64,000 bases of DNA from Planctomycetota bacterium (GTDB lineage: Bacteria; Planctomycetota; Planctomycetia; Pirellulales; Pirellulaceae): the NCBI GenBank assembly GCA_014238905.1, contig JABAAE010000001.1, forward strand, positions 418,712-482,711. Reading direction: 5' to 3'. This document shows, piece by piece, positions 18,874 to 27,840 of the stretch. Position 1 is the first letter of the stretch; each line of letters starts with the position of its first letter. The notes under the pieces are model-generated. The model was not told where the DNA came from and made no database searches. It was given only the letters and a program-made list of their open reading frames with translations. The position numbers and the translations under genes are program-made.

Positions 18874-19626
18874 CTAACGCACGGCACTGGGGACTGGTTG
18901 CTCGGCAACCTCAGCATCACTCAACTCTTCTTCAAGCCGCTGAAAAATTACTTTCGGCGTAAAACCGAGAAGTTCCGGGCTGATATTCTCGGGAACAAAT
19001 TCGAATCGATCTTTCCCGATTGACTTGTACAAATAGGTTTTTTCGACCGGTTCTTGGCTATTGGCAACATACTCGGAGGTTCGCACTTTCAAATGTTGAG
19101 ACGAAGTTTCCAAGATGTTCCACGTCCCAATCGAGCGATCTCTGAATTGTTGGCCATCCGGAGTCATGATCATCATATCCAGTTCCAAAACGGCATCCGC
19201 TCGGAATTCAGCAGCCATCACCAGCGTGTGAAATGTGTTGATGATTTCCTCTAATTGACGAGCCTCCTCAGGTGGCAAGCCCGCCAATTTCTGATTTGCG
19301 GCATCCACATCCAGATTCGATTCACCATACCAAACCCCTGTCAATACGAATGGATCTGTTTCCACCAAAACGGTTGACTCTGCATCGACATTACCGGATC
19401 TCGGCATCGAGTCCGCCGGCACGGGAACGCTGGATGCCAGCTCGGTCTTGGGCATGCTCGCTTCATCAGCCGCAGCAGGCAGAGTGCTAGACCGTTGATT
19501 GTCAGGAGGATCGGATGACCCACATCCATTTAGCGAAACAGCAAGCAGTAGGGCCGCAGCAGTAAAAAACTCTCGGCAGGGCTCTCCAAGAAAGAACTGA
19601 TGCGTTGTTTTAAAATTCAAAGACAC
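18874..19626 (-). CDS. Putative lipoprotein of unknown function
   Basis: 250 residues. A hydrophobic signal ends in VSLNGC, a lipobox with Cys near residue 35, so the protein should be lipid-anchored. A Ser/Pro-rich linker follows. The mature part contains LTGVWYGESNLDVDAANQKL near 97 and LVETDPFVLTG, followed by TWNILETSSQHLKVRTSEYV; this resembles small beta-rich extracytoplasmic domains that measure a 'variance' from a default state, but I cannot name a family. The next gene on the same strand (19772-20221) encodes a second small lipoprotein with a similar GAWKVD-type start, so they may be related. Confidence 0.75.
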   Translation of the reverse strand: MSLNFKTTHQFFLGEPCREFFTAAALLLAVSLNGCGSSDPPDNQRSSTLPAAADEASMPKTELASSVPVPADSMPRSGNVDAESTVLVETDPFVLTGVWYGESNLDVDAANQKLAGLPPEEARQLEEIINTFHTLVMAAEFRADAVLELDMMIMTPDGQQFRDRSIGTWNILETSSQHLKVRTSEYVANSQEPVEKTYLYKSIGKDRFEFVPENISPELLGFTPKVIFQRLEEELSDAEVAEQPVPSAVR

Positions 19627-19771
19627 TGTAACACTCCATTGTTACCCGGTTGATATTGATGTCGCCGAGTTGAGATTAAGACAATTGTTTTTAAGGACCA
19701 AAGCTGATTTCAATACAAACCACCCAGATCCAAGAAGGGGAAAAATGAACCGCCCTCTTTATTCAATGGCC

Positions 19772-20221
19772 TCATCTGGCTCGCCGAAAGACCATCTTAT
19801 GTTTGATTGCATCCATGTTTGGGGGGATGAGCTCTATGGTATTTTCGTCAACAAACTTAACTTCAGTTAAAATATTGTCGGGCTTGATATCGGATTTATT
19901 GGAATTGATAAACACTTCAAGCTTGCAAATGTCAGCAGCACCCTCCAAAAAAAGCCAACGTCCTTCCTTTTTTTGAGTATATCCGGACGCGGTCACACTC
20001 GACCTGAATATTCCACCGCTAGCAAACTCGATCATAAATCGCGAGCGTGACTCACTGACCCCTTCTTCGTCCCCAATCATTTCAAACAAATCCTCTCCCA
20101 CATCCACTTTCCAAGCACCGGTTACCTTTCGTTGGAGAGAATTGCCACATCCTGGCAGTTGAAGGATCAATGCCATAAGTAAAGTAACTGTTAGCAGCGA
20201 GCGTTTTTCAGGCATCATCAT
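19772..20221 (-). CDS. Small putative lipoprotein of unknown function
   Basis: About 149 residues from the first of three consecutive ATGs at 20221; the two others are at 20218 and 20215. The signal LLTVTLLMALILQLPGCGNS has a lipobox ending in PGC. The mature part includes VTGAWKVDVGEDLFEMIGDE and GGIFRSSVTASGYTQKKEGR, suggesting a lipocalin-like or beta-sandwich fold similar to the neighbour upstream at 18874-19626, then ends FVDENTIELIPPNMDAIKHK. No catalytic motif is seen. The two same-strand lipoprotein genes are separated by about 145 bp. Confidence 0.7.
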   Translation of the reverse strand: MMMPEKRSLLTVTLLMALILQLPGCGNSLQRKVTGAWKVDVGEDLFEMIGDEEGVSESRSRFMIEFASGGIFRSSVTASGYTQKKEGRWLFLEGAADICKLEVFINSNKSDIKPDNILTEVKFVDENTIELIPPNMDAIKHKMVFRRAR

Positions 20222-20501
20222 GACTTCAATTTTGGGTATTTGGAGGGAATTGTCTGATTGTACCGATTTTAGCGTCCGATAAAGATCCAAGTACAAGTTG
20301 TTTTGTCGGGGGCAACGGGGGGGTAGCTAATTCTATCCATGTCCGGATTCCTGCCAGTAGGGTCGCAGTGGAGGCCTGAATTGCCAATATTCGAAATTCA
20401 AGCGATCATTCGCGATTCTCGATCATTGGCAACTTTTTGAACCAATCTATCGAACGTCAAAGAAAACTCATATCACCCATCCATGGTGTGGAGTCATTGA
20501 A

Positions 20502-21101
20502 ATGAAACGGATTCTGACAACTGGATTTTTACTTTGCTGCTTTCTGTCGACGGGCTGTGTTGGCTGGGGGCCACATGGAACCGAGCAGCTTCATGGTCCA
20601 TTGGCAGGTGGCTACCTATCTCATGAGCGCCCATGTGGGAACTGTGGGGTTGTTGCACCGATCTTTGCCGGCATACGCAACGCATTGTCCTGCGGGGCAG
20701 GTTGTGGTGAAGTCTACTATGGTGAGTGGGTCAGCAATCCACCAGAACCATGTCACGACTGTGACGTCGGTGCTCACACTTACGGCTCCAATCTGTCCGT
20801 GCCATGGATCCGTCCATTTAGGCTGCTTGGCTTTCGGTACGACGTCACCGACCAGAATTACGGCACTTCAATTCGCGGGGCTGAAACCGGCTACGGATAT
20901 GACGCAGGAATTCCTGTCGGTTGTGCCGAATGCGGAGACCACACCTGTCAAGGTTGCCAAAAAGTTCATACTCAACCGAAAATTCACTCAGGTCGGGAGT
21001 TGACGCCGGTGCCGGAGAAACGAGAATTAATTCCGGAGAAACAGACTAGTTTTATCTCGCCGAGGCTGAGGTCGAATGACCTTCGTTCACCTAACCGATG
21101 A
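20502..21101 (+). CDS. Cys-rich putative lipoprotein, planctomycete type
   Basis: 199 residues. The signal MKRILTTGFLLCCFLSTGCV contains a lipobox (LSTGC). The mature protein has paired cysteines in CGNCG, CGAGCGEVYYGEWVSNPPEP, CHDC, and CAECGDHTCQGC. The CGAGCGEVYYGEW pattern recurs, as I remember it, in planctomycete envelope proteins of unknown role. The Gly/Tyr-rich middle and Pro/Glu-rich end look structural. The cysteines could bind metal or crosslink the envelope. The zinc-ribbon protein gene follows 45 bases later on the same strand. Confidence 0.75.
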   Translation: MKRILTTGFLLCCFLSTGCVGWGPHGTEQLHGPLAGGYLSHERPCGNCGVVAPIFAGIRNALSCGAGCGEVYYGEWVSNPPEPCHDCDVGAHTYGSNLSVPWIRPFRLLGFRYDVTDQNYGTSIRGAETGYGYDAGIPVGCAECGDHTCQGCQKVHTQPKIHSGRELTPVPEKRELIPEKQTSFISPRLRSNDLRSPNR

Positions 21102-21146
21102 ATAGGGCATCATCTCAAAGCGGAATTCGATATTTGAAAATTTAAG

Positions 21147-21578
21147 TTGCCGATGAATCAACCCGCTGCACAAAACCCTGATGGCCATTTTGGCGCTTTG
21201 CAACCCATCACTTCTTTGGGCGAAGCAGCGCCTGCGCCTTGCCCGAGATGCTCTGGCTTGATGGAACTGGCCGAATTGGAATCCAAGTTAGTCATCCTTT
21301 GCACCGACTGTCGAGGGGTTTTGATTTCCAGTATGGTTCTCGGGGAAATAATTGCCCAACTGCGAAGGCAATACCGGGGCAAAGACATCATTCCACCACC
21401 GCTGGACGAAGACGCGCTGAGCAAAAGAATTGACTGCCCCAATTGCGGTAGAAAGATGGACGTCCATCCCTACCATGGCCCCAGCAACGTGGTCATCGAT
21501 TCCTGCTCCAAATGCTGGCTTACTTTCTTGGACGATGGAGAGTTAAGCACAATCCAGCTGGCGCCCGGCGAGCGATAA
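21147..21578 (+). CDS. zf-TFIIB-type zinc-ribbon protein
   Basis: 143 residues. Two copies of the zf-TFIIB pattern are present: CPRCSG followed by CTDCRGVLIS near 32-60, and CPNCGRKMD followed by CSKCWLTFLDDGEL near 95-130. Each has two CxxC pairs and the aspartate/glutamate-rich tail typical of the family. Small bacterial proteins of this type bind zinc and are of unknown function. It lies 45 bases downstream of the Cys-rich lipoprotein gene and could be cotranscribed with it. Confidence 0.85.
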   Translation: MPMNQPAAQNPDGHFGALQPITSLGEAAPAPCPRCSGLMELAELESKLVILCTDCRGVLISSMVLGEIIAQLRRQYRGKDIIPPPLDEDALSKRIDCPNCGRKMDVHPYHGPSNVVIDSCSKCWLTFLDDGELSTIQLAPGER

Positions 21579-21590
21579 CTCAGCCCACTT

Positions 21591-21628
21591 CATCCGTTCG
21601 AAACAGATCCATCCGTTCGAAACAAATC
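21591..21628. repeat. 19-bp direct tandem duplication
   Basis: Two head-to-tail copies of CATCCGTTCGAAACAGATC (second copy with one change) in the 53-bp gap between convergent genes. Confidence 0.9.
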
Positions 21629-21631
21629 CGC

Positions 21632-22390
21632 TCAGGTAACCTGCTTGCCCCAGATTTGCCACCATGGCTTCTTGATTTTTCGGGAAGACACCTCCGGCTT
21701 GCCCCAAATTCTACCACTGGAAGTTGTTGATCCTTCCATGTTGGCATGCTGGAAATTGGTTCCCACAATCGTGGCGCTGGACATATCAGCCCGCTTCAAG
21801 TCGGCATAGGCAAAACTTGCATTGGAAAGTTCTGCGCTGACCATCGTGGTATTCGTCAAATCCGCTTTGAAGAAATCGGCTGCGAGATCCGCGAAGCTAA
21901 AGTCACAACTTTGAAGGTTGGCTTTTTTGAAATTCACACCTTTGCATTTGGCATGTCGAAAATTGGCCCCTATCGCGACACAGGATTCAAACGAGGAACC
22001 CTCCAGAAGGGTATCAGCCAATTCCGCTCCCGTCAGATCCGACCCGTCAAAATTCGCGGCCGGTGCGGTGACATTCTGAAACCGGACCTTTGCCATGACC
22101 GCATCTTTAAAAACGGTACGATTGAGCCGAAGATTACGGAATACTGCACCGGTAAGATCACACTTAGTGAAATCCGCCCCCGCCAAATCCATGTTGTTGA
22201 AATCGACGCCGACTAATGAGTCAGCCTCGATATTCATAATCAACTCGCCGGTACCAAATCGTTTTATTCGAATCATCACGGTATCCACTGTTTCAAGGCA
22301 ATGACGATTGAGCCGAATAGAAACAGCCCGTTGCAGCCAGTCGATGTCGTATTGGTACAACGCGGTGGATCTAACTCTGGGATTTCTCAT
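21632..22390 (-). CDS. Pentapeptide-repeat protein
   Basis: About 252 residues from the ATG at 22390; an ATG at 22438 is also in frame. After an N-terminal part of about 45 residues the sequence is a run of pentapeptide repeats with the A(D/N)LXX pattern: VDFNNMDLAGADFTKCDLTG, then FKDAVMAKVRFQNVTAPAAN, then NFRHAKCKGVNFKKANLQSC, to MSSATIVGTNFQHANME. These fold into a right-handed quadrilateral beta-helix. Members range from DNA-gyrase-protecting mimics to adaptors; no specific role can be read. A C-terminal basic tail follows. Confidence 0.9.
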   Translation of the reverse strand: MRNPRVRSTALYQYDIDWLQRAVSIRLNRHCLETVDTVMIRIKRFGTGELIMNIEADSLVGVDFNNMDLAGADFTKCDLTGAVFRNLRLNRTVFKDAVMAKVRFQNVTAPAANFDGSDLTGAELADTLLEGSSFESCVAIGANFRHAKCKGVNFKKANLQSCDFSFADLAADFFKADLTNTTMVSAELSNASFAYADLKRADMSSATIVGTNFQHANMEGSTTSSGRIWGKPEVSSRKIKKPWWQIWGKQVT

Positions 22391-22814
22391 CTTAGTTGAA
22401 CCCAAGGCCCAAACGCAACTTTTCCCCTCCCACTTCAAAACAAAACAAATTTTGGTGGAAAAACCGATTTTTCCGTTATATTCCGCGGAAAACCGGCAAA
22501 AATATCGTGTTGGTCGCTCGGTGAATCTCTAGTATTTCCGGCCAGAAATTCGCCGTCACAGAAAATTAATCGCTGTAAGAATGCAGACTGATGAAACGAG
22601 GGACGTCCATCGTCCAGAAATTTCGAGCTGGTCAACCGGCGACATGGTCGGTCCGTCAAGCCGGTTTCCATCCGGCCGCCCCATCCTGATGAAGCCTGTT
22701 TTTAAATGAGATGGCGATCCAAATAATTCTCGCCTAGTGGTTTCCAAATTATTGGTTTCCAAATCATTGGTTTCCAAATCATTTGGCGTCTCATCGATCG
22801 AGTTCCCGCCGGAC
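22391..22814. other. Intergenic region with a 15-bp tandem repeat
   Basis: 424 bases between two minus-strand genes. Apart from the triple repeat at 22738-22782 and a weak AT-rich hairpin near 22450-22470, I find no convincing gene. A 96-codon minus frame (22556-22846) overlaps the end of the upstream gene and is largely repeat-derived (NDLET units); I do not accept it. Confidence 0.4.
22738..22782. repeat. 15-bp tandem repeat, 3 copies
   Basis: Units TGGTTTCCAAATTAT, TGGTTTCCAAATCAT and TGGTTTCCAAATCAT lie 33 bases or more beyond the stop codon of the upstream minus-strand gene. Confidence 0.9.
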
Positions 22815-23573
22815 CTAGGTGGTCCGCACATCAACTTTGATCGCACTCAACAAACGAGTCAGCCGTTTTTCCTTGGTATTAATAAACAATACGTTTTCCA
22901 GAACGATGGCCTTTCGCTCGTCTTTGGGTTGCAAGATCAAGCGACCGGACCGCAATAGAAAATATTCGAAGACATCATTAATTTCCTTATGCACCTGCAT
23001 ATTTTGCGCCGGATATCGTTTTAGATCACTTAGTACGCCGTGATGATGTAACAATTCATTCTGACGGACTTCCCAATAATCAAACCGTACGCTAAAGACA
23101 ACCGCGACGTAGATGAACCCCATCACAATGCTCAAGCACCAATAAAAGGTTGCATTGGCTGCCGGTTCCAAGCTTCGGAAAAAATCTCCAATGCCAGCCA
23201 AAAATCCGGCTATGTTAATTGACAGCAACCAGCCGGCCAGTATTGTTGCCACCAAAAAAAGCAATAACGATAACGAAGTCGCCCTGGGAAAATCGAATCC
23301 AATAACCATCAAGTTGGCAGCCATGACCATCAAAAACACAATGGCCAATGTATTGGCGACCGGGGAAACCAAAACATCCTGACCGGTTGAGTAAAATGAC
23401 AGGATAATGGCATTGACCAACGCAACAATAAATGTCGGATAAAGGAACACTATCTTGGGAAATGGAACCAAAAGAATTCTGCTCTCCTGATCCAGTTTAG
23501 TTCCCGTTTGGGAATTGTGATCCGCTTGTCCGCTGTCCGCCTTTGGCTCAGCGTTTTTGTCGTTTTCGCTCAT
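22815..23573 (-). CDS. Membrane protein with C-terminal PH-like domain, function unknown
   Basis: About 252 residues from the ATG at 23573 (MSENDKNAEPKADSGQADHN). A hydrophilic N-terminus of about 35 residues is followed by four membrane helices in two hairpins (about 45-70, 75-97, 105-128, 145-168). The C-terminal 80 residues, with VRQNELLHHHGVLSDLKRYP and FEYFLLRSGRLILQPKDERK, resemble a bacterial PH-like domain, a guess from strand pattern. No catalytic motif. Monocistronic; the flanking gene on the left is 424 bp away. Confidence 0.65.
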   Translation of the reverse strand: MSENDKNAEPKADSGQADHNSQTGTKLDQESRILLVPFPKIVFLYPTFIVALVNAIILSFYSTGQDVLVSPVANTLAIVFLMVMAANLMVIGFDFPRATSLSLLLFLVATILAGWLLSINIAGFLAGIGDFFRSLEPAANATFYWCLSIVMGFIYVAVVFSVRFDYWEVRQNELLHHHGVLSDLKRYPAQNMQVHKEINDVFEYFLLRSGRLILQPKDERKAIVLENVLFINTKEKRLTRLLSAIKVDVRTT

Positions 23574-23914
23574 ATAAGCGATCTCCCCAATCAATGCGTT
23601 GGTCAACTTTACCACGATTCCCGACAGGTCATCATCTCGCCCACGTTGGTGGCAAATCAACCCGCCCAGTTTTTGGCATCGTTCGTCAATCTAACACTAA
23701 TTCGTCACGAATCCACCTAGCTTGCCAAAATTTTGAATCGAAAAACAATGGAGTCTGGTGAACTTCTGAAATTCAGTCTTGAATCAGATGAACTGGGATT
23801 GTGGCTACGCTCCAGTTGACGAACCTCGGAAACACGGGTGCAATATTGTTCTTGGTGTCCATTTAGAGCATTTTCAATCGAATTTTTTCTATTCCCCCAC
23901 AGAGCAGTTCGCAA
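23574..23914. other. Divergent intergenic region, no gene seen
   Basis: 341 bases between divergent genes. I find no supported open frame, repeat or hairpin; it presumably holds both promoters. Confidence 0.35.
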
Positions 23915-24256
23915 ATGACGAAAATTCCCCATTCAATCCATCAGGCTATGACGTTCGAAAATGGAACCGCCATTGGCATCAGCAACCGCTGGCACCAAGG
24001 TCAGTACTGTTCTATTTTGACCGCCATTGGAATTGTCGGATGCGGCATCTACGCGATCCAGACTCCATCCGAATTCGGCCAAGCGATCGCTATTGCCAAA
24101 GGCACACCAGACCAGCCGCTATGTGATCCCGAAGACCTGCTGGAGGCAAAAATTGTCGATCTCACGCCCAAAGCCATGGAGATTGGGATTCAATTGGGCT
24201 GCACTGGAAGAGAAGCCGTCGAAAAGATGTTGATCGCCGGCAAAGATCTGCCTTAA
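23915..24256 (+). CDS. DUF1805 (YunC-like) protein
   Basis: 113 residues, close to the 100 of B. subtilis YunC; the ATG at 23948 is an alternative start. The C-terminal part, LLEAKIVDLTPKAMEIGI then GCTGREAVEKML, matches the DUF1805 signature, in which YunC reads similarly (DLGIKPGMSGREALLKM). The central YCSILTAIGIVGCGIYAIQT is the hydrophobic core strand pair, with a Cys-Gly that is also seen in relatives. Function is unknown. About 60 bases separate it from the aldo/keto reductase gene, and they may be cotranscribed. Confidence 0.8.
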   Translation: MTKIPHSIHQAMTFENGTAIGISNRWHQGQYCSILTAIGIVGCGIYAIQTPSEFGQAIAIAKGTPDQPLCDPEDLLEAKIVDLTPKAMEIGIQLGCTGREAVEKMLIAGKDLP

Positions 24257-24317
24257 ATCATCCGTCTCTTGATCGATCCCACCTTTTGTTTTTCACCCGC
24301 ACGGAGAATTTCTCACG

Positions 24318-25343
24318 ATGACCGAGTACCAACCCGACCAACAGCGATACGACGGACGGATGTCTTATCGATATTGTGGAAAAAGTGGCTTGAAACTTCC
24401 GGAAATCAGCCTGGGGTTCTGGCAAAACTTTGGGGGTCCCTCTCCGACGGAGCAACAACGTGCCATCATGTACACAGCGTTTGATTGCGGCATCACTCAT
24501 TTCGATCTGGCCAACAACTATGGACCGCCGTTTGGCAATGCCGAACTCAATGCCGGCAAGATACTCCGTGACCTGCCTCGCGACGAACTGATCATTTCAA
24601 CCAAAGCTGGCTATAACATGTGGCCGGGACCCTATGGGGAATGGGGTTCCAGAAAATATCTTCTGGCCAGTCTTGATCAGTCTCTTAAAAGACTTGATTT
24701 AGATTACGTCGACATTTTCTACAGCCACCGATTTGACCCCAATACCCCAATGGAGGAAACTCTGGGGGCCCTCCATTCCGCGGTTCAGCAGGGAAAATCA
24801 CTCTATGTTGGGATCAGCAGTTACGATAGCCAGCAGACCCGTCAGGCGGCTGAAATCTGTCGCACGAATGGATTCTCAAAAATCCTCATCCACCAACCGA
24901 ATTATTCGTTGTTCAATCGGTGGATAGAAAAAGAGCTGTTGGGGACGGTCGCCGACGAAGAGATGGGTGTGATCGCTTTTTGTCCCCTCTTTCAGGGATT
25001 ATTGACCGACAAGTATCTTGCGGGCATCCCCAAGGGAACGCGGGCAACCATGCAAAACAGTCCGCTGCGATCTGAAGAGCTATCACCGGAGACCCTGTCC
25101 ATTGTCCGCCATTTGAATGAAATCGCTCAGCAACGAGACCAAACTCTGGCTCAAATGGCTTTGGCGTGGATTCTTCGAGATCCAAGAATTACCAGCGTTG
25201 TTTGTGGCGCGAGTCGTCCGGAACAGATCCAGGCCAACTGCCAGGCCATTTCCAATAAGCATTTTTCCACAGACGAGCTGCAAAAAATCGACGCGGTTCT
25301 CGAACCACTGACATTGCCAGATTCCCTTTGGGCGAGTGAATAA
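24318..25343 (+). CDS. Aldo/keto reductase (YghZ-like)
   Basis: 341 residues. A GGAG ribosome site precedes the ATG. The catalytic tetrad is visible in FDLANNYGPPFGNAE (Asp and Tyr near 60), IISTKAGYNMW (Lys near 95), and FYSHRFDP (His near 136). The remaining segments, AVQQGKSLYVGISSYDS near 157 and LAQMALAWILRDPRITSVV near 275, are typical of the AKR14/YghZ group that reduces L-glyceraldehyde 3-phosphate or methylglyoxal with NADPH. Substrate is uncertain. A 15-bp tandem repeat begins eight bases after the stop codon. Confidence 0.93.
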   Translation: MTEYQPDQQRYDGRMSYRYCGKSGLKLPEISLGFWQNFGGPSPTEQQRAIMYTAFDCGITHFDLANNYGPPFGNAELNAGKILRDLPRDELIISTKAGYNMWPGPYGEWGSRKYLLASLDQSLKRLDLDYVDIFYSHRFDPNTPMEETLGALHSAVQQGKSLYVGISSYDSQQTRQAAEICRTNGFSKILIHQPNYSLFNRWIEKELLGTVADEEMGVIAFCPLFQGLLTDKYLAGIPKGTRATMQNSPLRSEELSPETLSIVRHLNEIAQQRDQTLAQMALAWILRDPRITSVVCGASRPEQIQANCQAISNKHFSTDELQKIDAVLEPLTLPDSLWASE

Positions 25344-25350
25344 TCACCCC

Positions 25351-25447
25351 TCAACACCGCGACAATCAACACCGCGACAATCAACACCGCGACAATCAAC
25401 ACCGCGACGATCAACACCGCGACAATCAACACCGCGACGATCAACAC
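25351..25447. repeat. 15-bp tandem repeat, 6.5 copies
   Basis: Six full copies of TCAACACCGCGACAA (two of them ending GACGA) plus a 7-base partial copy. It sits in the gap between convergent genes, eight bases after the aldo/keto reductase stop. The minus strand reads without stops as repeated VLIVA, which is a consequence of the unit length and not evidence of a gene. Confidence 0.95.
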
Positions 25448-25466
25448 GAAAGCACACCCCAACGGT

Positions 25467-26390
25467 TTAGATCAACAGGTCTAGAGTGACCACGACAAAT
25501 AAACCTACACTCACCACAGCGTTCACATTGAAGAAGGCCATGTTGACTCGATCGAGATTATCTGGATTTACCAGTGAATGTTCGTACAACAGCAGAAGAG
25601 CCAACGCAACAATCCCTACCCAATAGATCAAACCCAGTTCCAGGTCTGGCCCTCCTAAAAAACTAGTCGCTGGCAGAAGGAGAAGCAGCAACACCATGAA
25701 CGCATGACTGACTGCCGCAATTCTTAACGCCCCAAGTATTCCGAATCTGACCGGAACACTTTTTAAGTTAGCCTGCTTATCAAAATCAAAATCCTGGCAG
25801 GCATACAGAATGTCAAAACCGGCGACCCAAAAGAGGACCGATAATCCCATCACCATGGGCGGTGCCAAGTCAGCAGGATTTTGCAAGATAATGTCACCCC
25901 GGATCGCAATCCATGCCGCCAAAGGAGCCAGCATTAAGGAGAGACCCAGCCAGAAGTGAGCCAAAAACGTAAATCGTTTGGTGAGGCTGTAGACAAACAG
26001 AATCACCAATACCGGGCCGGAGAGTTTCATTGGCAGCCAGTTCGGCAAGAAAAAGCATGTCGACCCAATGAAGCCCAAAGATGTCAATGCCGTAAATAAA
26101 ATCACACTATTTAACGACAGTTGACCGCTGGGAAGATGTCGCTGGGAAGTTCTTGGGTTCTCCGCATCAATGTGCCGATCAGCAATGCGGTTGAATGCCA
26201 TCGCAGCACTCCTCGCAAAAACCATGCACACTACCAATCCAACAAGATGCAGGAGACGAAATGGTACCATTTCTCCCCGATGATCGGCTACGTTCCATGC
26301 CATGACAGCCGCCAACATCGCAAATGGGAGTGCGAAAATGGTGTGGCTGAACCGAATCATTTCCAGGATTTTACGAATTTGATCAAACAT
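25467..26390 (-). CDS. UbiA-family polyprenyltransferase (menaquinone pathway type)
   Basis: 307 residues with eight or nine membrane helices. The first Asp-rich motif is FNRIADRHIDAENPRT near 66, followed by SQRHLPSGQ; the second is DILYACQDFDFDKQAN near 195. Both bind the prenyl diphosphate through magnesium. The enzyme attaches a polyprenyl tail to an aromatic ring in the membrane. In bacteria with UbiE and UbiX neighbours this step is 4-hydroxybenzoate or the futalosine-pathway MqnP reaction; which one cannot be decided from sequence. Twelve bases upstream ends ubiX, and the ubiE gene overlaps ubiX, so the three form one operon. Confidence 0.9.
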   Translation of the reverse strand: MFDQIRKILEMIRFSHTIFALPFAMLAAVMAWNVADHRGEMVPFRLLHLVGLVVCMVFARSAAMAFNRIADRHIDAENPRTSQRHLPSGQLSLNSVILFTALTSLGFIGSTCFFLPNWLPMKLSGPVLVILFVYSLTKRFTFLAHFWLGLSLMLAPLAAWIAIRGDIILQNPADLAPPMVMGLSVLFWVAGFDILYACQDFDFDKQANLKSVPVRFGILGALRIAAVSHAFMVLLLLLLPATSFLGGPDLELGLIYWVGIVALALLLLYEHSLVNPDNLDRVNMAFFNVNAVVSVGLFVVVTLDLLI

Positions 26391-26402
26391 CGTTGTTCAA
26401 CC

Positions 26403-27008
26403 TCAGATTCCTTCACGGCTGGCCCAACGGGCAATCAGGTCATTTTCAATCTCCAGCTGATCGAGAATCCTACTGACGACAAAGTTAATTAAATCGTCCA
26501 TTGATTCAACACCGTGATACCAACCGGGCATCGCTGGTAATACAACAGCACCCGCCTCGGTCACCTTTTTCATGTTCTCGATATGCACCAACGAGAGCGG
26601 TGTTTCGCGAGTCACCAAAATCAGTTTCCGACGTTCCTTGAGATGGACATCAGCAGCTCTTTGGATCAGGTTTGAACTGGCCCCAACCGCAATCCCCGAC
26701 AAAGTGCTTCCGGAACAGGGCGTCACAACCATGCCCCCAGTTCGAAATGAACCACTGGCAATCGGGGTAAAATAATCCCGGTAGTTGTGGTAGATCAAGG
26801 AATCCGCGTTGGTATCTCCAACCAATTGTCTCGGATTGAAGTCTTCAAGATCGATACTCAGGTTCATTTCCTGTTCAATTACCTGAGCACCGGCCGGACT
26901 GATGGTAAGGTGCACCGGAATAGCTGAATTCAAAAGCACTTCCAGCAAACGCACGGCATAGGGGGCACCGCTGGCCCCGGTCATCGCAATCACCAAGGGT
27001 TGTTTCAT
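26403..27008 (-). CDS. ubiX: Flavin prenyltransferase
   Basis: 201 residues, full length. The N-terminal FMN-binding MTGASGAPYAVRLLEVL, the HNYRDYFTPIASGSFRTGGM segment near 87, and VTRETPLSLVHIENMKKVTE near 150 are diagnostic. The enzyme prenylates FMN to make the cofactor for UbiD-type decarboxylases in quinone synthesis. Its start codon overlaps the ubiE stop by four bases (ATGA), and ubiA follows after 12 bases. A UbiD gene is not in the window. Confidence 0.95.
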   Translation of the reverse strand: MKQPLVIAMTGASGAPYAVRLLEVLLNSAIPVHLTISPAGAQVIEQEMNLSIDLEDFNPRQLVGDTNADSLIYHNYRDYFTPIASGSFRTGGMVVTPCSGSTLSGIAVGASSNLIQRAADVHLKERRKLILVTRETPLSLVHIENMKKVTEAGAVVLPAMPGWYHGVESMDDLINFVVSRILDQLEIENDLIARWASREGI

Positions 27009-27727
27009 TTGACACCGATATACAGGGTGGCGATTCCGAATGTCAGCGGAATAAAGCGGGCTTGTTTCAACCCTGCGTCTTCCATCAGTCCGGTTAACTC
27101 TTCGTACTGAGGAAATTCGCCAACGGTTTCCGGTAGATAGTTGTATGCGTCAGAATCATTCCGGGCAAACCATTGCCCAATCCTGGGAAGTATATTACGG
27201 AAATACCATTTGTATAACGACTTAATAGGCTGACGTCTGGGCATCGTAAACTCGAGGATGGCGACTTTTCCTCCGGGTTGGCAGACCCTCACCATCTCAC
27301 GGAGACCGGACATCGTATCAGCTACGTTTCGCAAGCCAAACGCCACCGTAACCGTTTTGAAATAATCAGATGGAAAAGGCAGATCCTGTGTATCGGCTTC
27401 GACAAATTGGATGCGACCGTCCTGAGGAAATTTCGCCTGTTTTTTTTCTCCAATGGCCAACATTTCTGGACAAAAATCGGTCGCGACGACCTCCGACTTG
27501 CCTTTGGTCTTTCGGTAAAAGGAAATCGCCAGATCCCCTGTTCCCGTGCAAACATCAAGAATAGGGTCGCCGGCTGCCGGAGCGAGAGTCCTCACCGCAT
27601 ACCATCGCCAATAGTGATCAACATTCATCGACAACACATGATTCATGCGGTCGTACTTCGGAGCGATTTGTCCGAACATCGCGCGAACTTTATCGTTGGA
27701 TTTATCGACGATCTTGATTTCTCGCAT
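27005..27727 (-). CDS. ubiE: UbiE/MenG demethylmenaquinone methyltransferase
   Basis: 240 residues, typical length. The SAM-binding motif I is ILDVCTGTGDLAISF near 59-73, followed by FVEADTQDLPFPSDYFKTVT near 106 and the family signature VAFGLRNVADTMSGLREMVR near 128, then GGKVAILEFTMPRR. It methylates the quinone ring in the last step of menaquinone (or ubiquinone) synthesis. First gene of the operon ubiE-ubiX-ubiA; the start overlaps nothing, and about 110 bp separate it from the DUF1080 gene upstream. Confidence 0.95.
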   Translation of the reverse strand: MREIKIVDKSNDKVRAMFGQIAPKYDRMNHVLSMNVDHYWRWYAVRTLAPAAGDPILDVCTGTGDLAISFYRKTKGKSEVVATDFCPEMLAIGEKKQAKFPQDGRIQFVEADTQDLPFPSDYFKTVTVAFGLRNVADTMSGLREMVRVCQPGGKVAILEFTMPRRQPIKSLYKWYFRNILPRIGQWFARNDSDAYNYLPETVGEFPQYEELTGLMEDAGLKQARFIPLTFGIATLYIGVK

Positions 27728-27840
27728 TTGGGGCCAAGCGGTCTAACCGACAAACAGTGTTTCGGACAACCAGATTGAGCTGGAAACACTGCCTTTTCTG
27801 TTGCCTCGAGTCGCACGACCCGAGCCAGTTCTGGGGCTGC

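Noticed and set aside
22556..22846. 96-codon minus-strand frame with NDLET repeats
   Set aside because: The repeats come from the 15-bp tandem DNA unit and the frame overlaps the end of the upstream membrane protein gene.
25351..25447. Possible CRISPR array
   Set aside because: Copies are directly adjacent 15-bp units with no spacers, and no cas gene is in the window.
25151..25462. 103-codon minus-strand frame with repeated VLIVA
   Set aside because: The hydrophobic repeat is a by-product of the 15-bp tandem unit and runs into the aldo/keto reductase gene on the other strand.
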